Positions 59,899 to 64,000 of a stretch of DNA of 64,000 nt are shown here, one piece after another. The stretch's first letter is position 1. Every line of letters begins with the position of its first letter. The stretch spans positions 3,534,001 through 3,598,000 of the forward strand of contig NZ_CP010271.1 of the NCBI RefSeq assembly GCF_001456355.1, in the 5' to 3' direction. The notes under the pieces are model-generated. The model searched no databases. It was not told the origin of the DNA and saw nothing but the letters and a program-made list of their open reading frames with translations. Origin of the DNA: Mycobacteroides saopaulense (GTDB taxonomy: Bacteria > Actinomycetota > Actinomycetes > Mycobacteriales > Mycobacteriaceae). The position numbers were made by a program, and so were the translations under genes.

Positions 59899-60776
59899 CC
59901 GTCGTCGTCGGATATCTTTCGGGCAAGGGCGGCAAGGGCGCCCTGCATCTGGCGGTCGAATCCGCCCGCGTCCTGGAGACCTCGCTCACCGTCACCACCG
60001 TGGTGCCCAAACCGTGGACCACGCTGTCGAAGGCCAAGATCGACGCCGAGTACGCTCAATGGGCACAAAAACTCTCCGACGACTCGAAGACCGAGGCTGC
60101 CGCGTATCTCGAAAAGATCGGTACCGGAATCGATGTCACGTTCCACAATGTGGCCCACCGCTCGGTGTCCGGTGGCCTGCTGGAGGCCGTGGAGGCCTCC
60201 GACGCCGACGTGCTCGTCGTCGGATCCGCCTCAGAGGGACGCCTCGGGCAGGTGGTCCTTGGCTCGACCGGCGACCGGTTGCTGCACTCCTCCCCCGTCC
60301 CACTGGCGATCAGCCCACGCGGCTACCGCGGTTCCAAGGCCGGCACGGTCAGCCGTGTCACGTGCGGTTATCCCGGCACAGAAGACGCGGTCGACGTTGT
60401 GCAACAAGCTGTTCGACTGACACAGCGCCTGCATGCGCCCCTACGTGTGGTCACCTTCGCGGTGCGCGGCCGCACCATGCTGACCGCAGGGGTCGGTCCC
60501 GAGGCCGAGGATGCGGTGCTCGCCAGTTGGGTCGTCCAGTCCGAGGAGGCGCTGGAGGGGCTGCGCCAGAACGACATCGTGACGCCCGAGGTGGAGTTGA
60601 AGGTCGTCACCGGCGATACCTGGGATGACGCACTCGACAATGCCGAGTGGCTCGACGGCGAGCTGTTGGTTCTCGGCAGCCGTCCGCACAGCACCGTCGC
60701 CCGTGTGTTCCTGGGCTCCCGCGCAACGAAAATCGTCAGGCACAGCCCCGTGCCCGTCGTCGTGATGCCGGGCTAG
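59895..60776 (+). CDS. Universal stress protein, tandem USP domains
   Basis: 293 residues with two USP domains (about 1-140 and 150-293), each ending in a nucleotide-loop sequence: VLGSTGDRLLHSSPVPLAI and FLGSRATKIVRHSPVPVVV. Matches Rv2319c, last gene of the same operon in M. tuberculosis. ATG at 59895 overlaps the rocE stop (ATGA). Confidence 0.9.
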   Translation: MTVVVGYLSGKGGKGALHLAVESARVLETSLTVTTVVPKPWTTLSKAKIDAEYAQWAQKLSDDSKTEAAAYLEKIGTGIDVTFHNVAHRSVSGGLLEAVEASDADVLVVGSASEGRLGQVVLGSTGDRLLHSSPVPLAISPRGYRGSKAGTVSRVTCGYPGTEDAVDVVQQAVRLTQRLHAPLRVVTFAVRGRTMLTAGVGPEAEDAVLASWVVQSEEALEGLRQNDIVTPEVELKVVTGDTWDDALDNAEWLDGELLVLGSRPHSTVARVFLGSRATKIVRHSPVPVVVMPG

Positions 60777-60787
60777 CCCAGACGGAT

Positions 60788-61609
<822 letters not shown>

Positions 61610-61652
61610 CTATCTTGCTCCTTTGCAATCGAAACCAGGCTAGCAGCATTTC

Positions 61653-61666
61653 TAGAACGTGTTCCA
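61653..61666. promoter_or_regulatory. KstR-type operator match before the SDR gene
   Basis: TAGAACGTGTTCCA meets TnnAACnnGTTnnA on both strands, within the dyad TCTAGAACGTGTTCCAGA (one mismatch pair). Located 44 bp upstream of the SDR ATG at 61609, at a promoter-like distance. Confidence 0.65.
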
Positions 61667-61769
61667 GATTGGGGACCGCTCAGCGGGCGGTGAACACGCG
61701 CGACTCTTGCCGACGACGCCTGGCCATGACGGTGACCAAAATGCCCCCACGGCAAGCCACACGGTCGAT

Positions 61770-62564
61770 CTACAGGTCGCCAAGTATCTCCGCACGCTTG
61801 GTGTCGTATTCCGTCTCGGAGACCAGTGATGCCAGCTTCAACCGATCGAGCTCGGCGAGCCGGTCGGCCACCGAACCATTGGAATCGGAGCCGGATGCCT
61901 GCCCGGATCCCTCCGTCTTGCGCAGAATCGCATCGATCTGTTGGCGAACAACCGGATTCGAACGGATGTCCACCACACCATCGGTACCTATGCCGTTGTC
62001 CTTGAGAACCTTCATGATCTCGAACAGCGGACCGGCCTGTCCGGTGAGGTCGTACTCGCGCCCCTGGGATGAGCTGGAGAACTTGGCGGGCACCTGTCCG
62101 TTGAGCAACGCGCTGCGCTGCCAATCGATCTGGAATTGCTCGGTACCGGGAGCGACCAGCACGACGAGCTTGCCGCGCGAGAGCGTGGGCACCTGCAACA
62201 CCGACACCCGAGCCCTTGTCTCGGCGCGGAACGGGCTGATCCCGTCACCATGCACCTGCAACGTCAGCTTGATCACCGGCTGGTCGTTGACCGTCATGCC
62301 CGTCTCGTTGGCCGCCACCACGTCAGCCAGCGCCAGAATGCCGTGCGCTTCCAACTGCTCGCGCGCCTCCTGGGTTCGGGTGAACACCAGCGTCAACACG
62401 AATGCCAACACCACGATCCCGATGGTGATGCCGATGCCGCTGTACAGCATCCAACTCGTCGCCGGCTCGTCGATCACGTAATACATCACTATGAAAATCG
62501 GCCCGACGATCCCGCAGATCAGCGAGAAAGCCAGGATCTTGAGAAAGCGCGCCATCACGTTCAT
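61770..62564 (-). CDS. Membrane protein with C-terminal SHOCT-like motif
   Basis: 264 residues, function unknown. Two N-terminal helices (about 7-28 and 36-58), a cytoplasmic or wall-side beta domain (about 75-165), and a short C-terminal SHOCT-like helix pair ending DRLKLASLVSETEYDTKRAE. ATG at 62564 gives MNVMARFLKILAF; starts at 62582 or 62555 are possible. The gap to the SDR gene (61610-61769) holds the KstR-like box. Confidence 0.7.
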   Translation of the reverse strand: MNVMARFLKILAFSLICGIVGPIFIVMYYVIDEPATSWMLYSGIGITIGIVVLAFVLTLVFTRTQEAREQLEAHGILALADVVAANETGMTVNDQPVIKLTLQVHGDGISPFRAETRARVSVLQVPTLSRGKLVVLVAPGTEQFQIDWQRSALLNGQVPAKFSSSSQGREYDLTGQAGPLFEIMKVLKDNGIGTDGVVDIRSNPVVRQQIDAILRKTEGSGQASGSDSNGSVADRLAELDRLKLASLVSETEYDTKRAEILGDL

Positions 62565-62674
62565 GGGGCAATGATCCTCCATCCGTATGGCATCTTGTGC
62601 CGGATCGATCCGACGCTTAATATTGGCAATGGATGTTGTCAACGATGCCGACATCGCCGACAGGAGGCACTCGC

Positions 62675-64000
62675 ATGCCCAAGCTCACCACCGTGGTCGA
62701 CGACTCACTTCCGGGTGCACCCCACCCCTTCGACTACTACCACCGGCCCGGGATGGATCTGCGCCCAATCCCGGAGGGCAAGAACGAATTCGGCTGGATC
62801 TGGCGGCATTGCCGGCACGTCCTCTTCGACAACTGGTTCGACGTCGAGGACCACGTCACCCCGACCCCGCTTACCTGCATGTTCGACGATCACATGTGGC
62901 AGGGCGACGAGCTCATGGACGCCGTGGTCGCCATGTTCGACCGGATCGGCTCCAAACGGGCACGCCCCATGTTCGAGCAGGCCATCACCGAGGGCATCGA
63001 CTCCCTCGATGACCCGCCGGATGAACTGCGCGCACTCCTGGAGGATGCGTACCGGGTGCCGCAGTGGTGGGATCCGGTCAAGGCAGAGCGCGGACGAGTG
63101 CGTCTGAACCAAATGGGCGCGCCCACAGCGCTCCTCATGACATCGTTCGGGGTCTTCGACACCGTGATGAACTCCGACGTTTCGGCGACCACCGGCGCCT
63201 CCGGCAGGTTCCGGGACCAAGGCCAACAGCGCCTGCTGGAGACCGCGCGCTTTTTCGCGGCACTGCGCGACCGCGACGCCATGCGTCCCGGCTCATGGCA
63301 GATACAGATGACCTTGCGCGTGCGCCTCGTACATTCACTGGCCCGCAAGGGACTTCGATCCGCATGGGGGGTGGACAACTTCGCCGACTTCGGCGTGCCG
63401 ATCTCCAACTCATCGATGTGCGGATTCATCGAAGCCGAGTCCCTGGGGCAGATGCTGATCGAGCACCGGTTCGGCCGGCCCTGCACCGCCGAAGAGCTCG
63501 ACGACGCATGGCACTACATGACGCGATGGGCGCTGCTGTTCGGCATCACCGAGGAGATGTGCCCCAAGACAGGCGCCGACGCCATGCGCAATCTCGACTA
63601 CCTACTGGCACGCTCCGGGGATGCCTCGCGCTGGCGCGTCGAGCTCGTGGAGGTCCTGTCCTCGCTACCCTCTGCCGTCATTGCCCCCGTCCCCATGGAA
63701 CGTTTCCGCAAGCTGCTCAGCGACGTGATGTTCGTGGCAGGCATCGGCGCACCCGGCTGGGTCCTCATGGGCCCCCGGGCCATGGATGAATTCGTGCGTG
63801 GCACAACCTACGAGCGGCTCCCCCGGCAGCTCCCCGGGATGGTTCTGCAGGCCGCGATGTCGGTGAGCGCACGCACCGCCGCGATCCGCGACCGGCTACC
63901 CGGCACCCGATTGGCGCGACGGCTCGTCTACGGGACCCTGCTGCCCAACCCGAGCGCGGTGCTGAATCCGGCGTTCGGCCTCCTGGAGAAGCTGAACAAG
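62675..64000 (+). CDS. DUF2236 / MpaB-family oxygenase-like protein, partial
   Basis: 442 codons are open from ATG 62675 (after CAGGAGGCACTCGC) to the right edge, so the C-terminus is missing. VRLVHSLARKGL, FGVPISNSSM and WHYMTRWALLFGI resemble the DUF2236 core shared with latex-clearing protein, a heme-binding fold; the His of RLVHS would be a heme ligand if so. Substrate unknown. Divergent from the SHOCT protein across 110 bp. Confidence 0.72.
   Translation, partial: MPKLTTVVDDSLPGAPHPFDYYHRPGMDLRPIPEGKNEFGWIWRHCRHVLFDNWFDVEDHVTPTPLTCMFDDHMWQGDELMDAVVAMFDRIGSKRARPMFEQAITEGIDSLDDPPDELRALLEDAYRVPQWWDPVKAERGRVRLNQMGAPTALLMTSFGVFDTVMNSDVSATTGASGRFRDQGQQRLLETARFFAALRDRDAMRPGSWQIQMTLRVRLVHSLARKGLRSAWGVDNFADFGVPISNSSMCGFIEAESLGQMLIEHRFGRPCTAEELDDAWHYMTRWALLFGITEEMCPKTGADAMRNLDYLLARSGDASRWRVELVEVLSSLPSAVIAPVPMERFRKLLSDVMFVAGIGAPGWVLMGPRAMDEFVRGTTYERLPRQLPGMVLQAAMSVSARTAAIRDRLPGTRLARRLVYGTLLPNPSAVLNPAFGLLEKLNK

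Overview
The window is high-GC, gene-dense actinobacterial DNA, best explained as chromosome of a rapidly growing mycobacterium (Mycobacteroides abscessus/chelonae-like). Supporting signs are a complete mycofactocin cluster, an F420-type luciferase-like oxidoreductase, a cutinase, several lipoproteins, a TIGR00027-type methyltransferase, and ribosomal-protein order like that of Mycobacterium tuberculosis read in reverse. No rRNA, tRNA, CRISPR array, prophage or insertion sequence was recognised.

Layout from the left. Positions 1-7461 hold the end of the alpha operon side (rpmJ, infA, minus strand), an FAD monooxygenase, an NfeD/flotillin pair, an F420-type oxidoreductase, rmlB-rmlC for dTDP-rhamnose, and a membrane protein with a septum-formation-like domain. 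From 7464 to 19463 come secY-adk-map (minus), a secreted HAD phosphatase, a methyltransferase, an AI-2E family exporter, sppA, two related lipoproteins and a serine beta-lactamase-like esterase. From 19591 to 39675 the S10/spc ribosomal genes run on the minus strand, but in three blocks: rpsJ to rpsQ, rplN to rpsN, and rpsH to rplO. They are separated by unrelated genes (MFS permease, cutinase, alpha/beta hydrolase; then NADP-glutamate dehydrogenase, an exported protein, an acyltransferase and a carboxylesterase). Each block has a plausible promoter of its own and ends in a strong hairpin.

From 40083 to 55652 are a DUF4442 protein, a P450, a thiolase-like protein, an ethanolamine catabolic set (permease, EutB, EutC), the mycofactocin genes mftA-G with divergent mftR, and a ferredoxin-reductase-like flavoprotein. 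The mft genes build a redox cofactor from a ribosomal peptide. The ethanolamine genes lie directly downstream on the same strand and would yield acetaldehyde. From 55709 to 60776 there is an Lrp regulator with a divergent arginine/ornithine operon (DDAH-like, rocD, rocE, universal stress protein). The right end holds a mycofactocin-coupled SDR under a KstR-like box, a SHOCT membrane protein and a truncated DUF2236 protein.

The least explained signals are non-coding: a 64-bp near-palindromic element present three times at ribosomal operon borders, two matches to the KstR operator consensus, a perfect 16-bp dyad before the DUF4442 gene, and a shared TTGG-type promoter pattern at four ribosomal transcription units.
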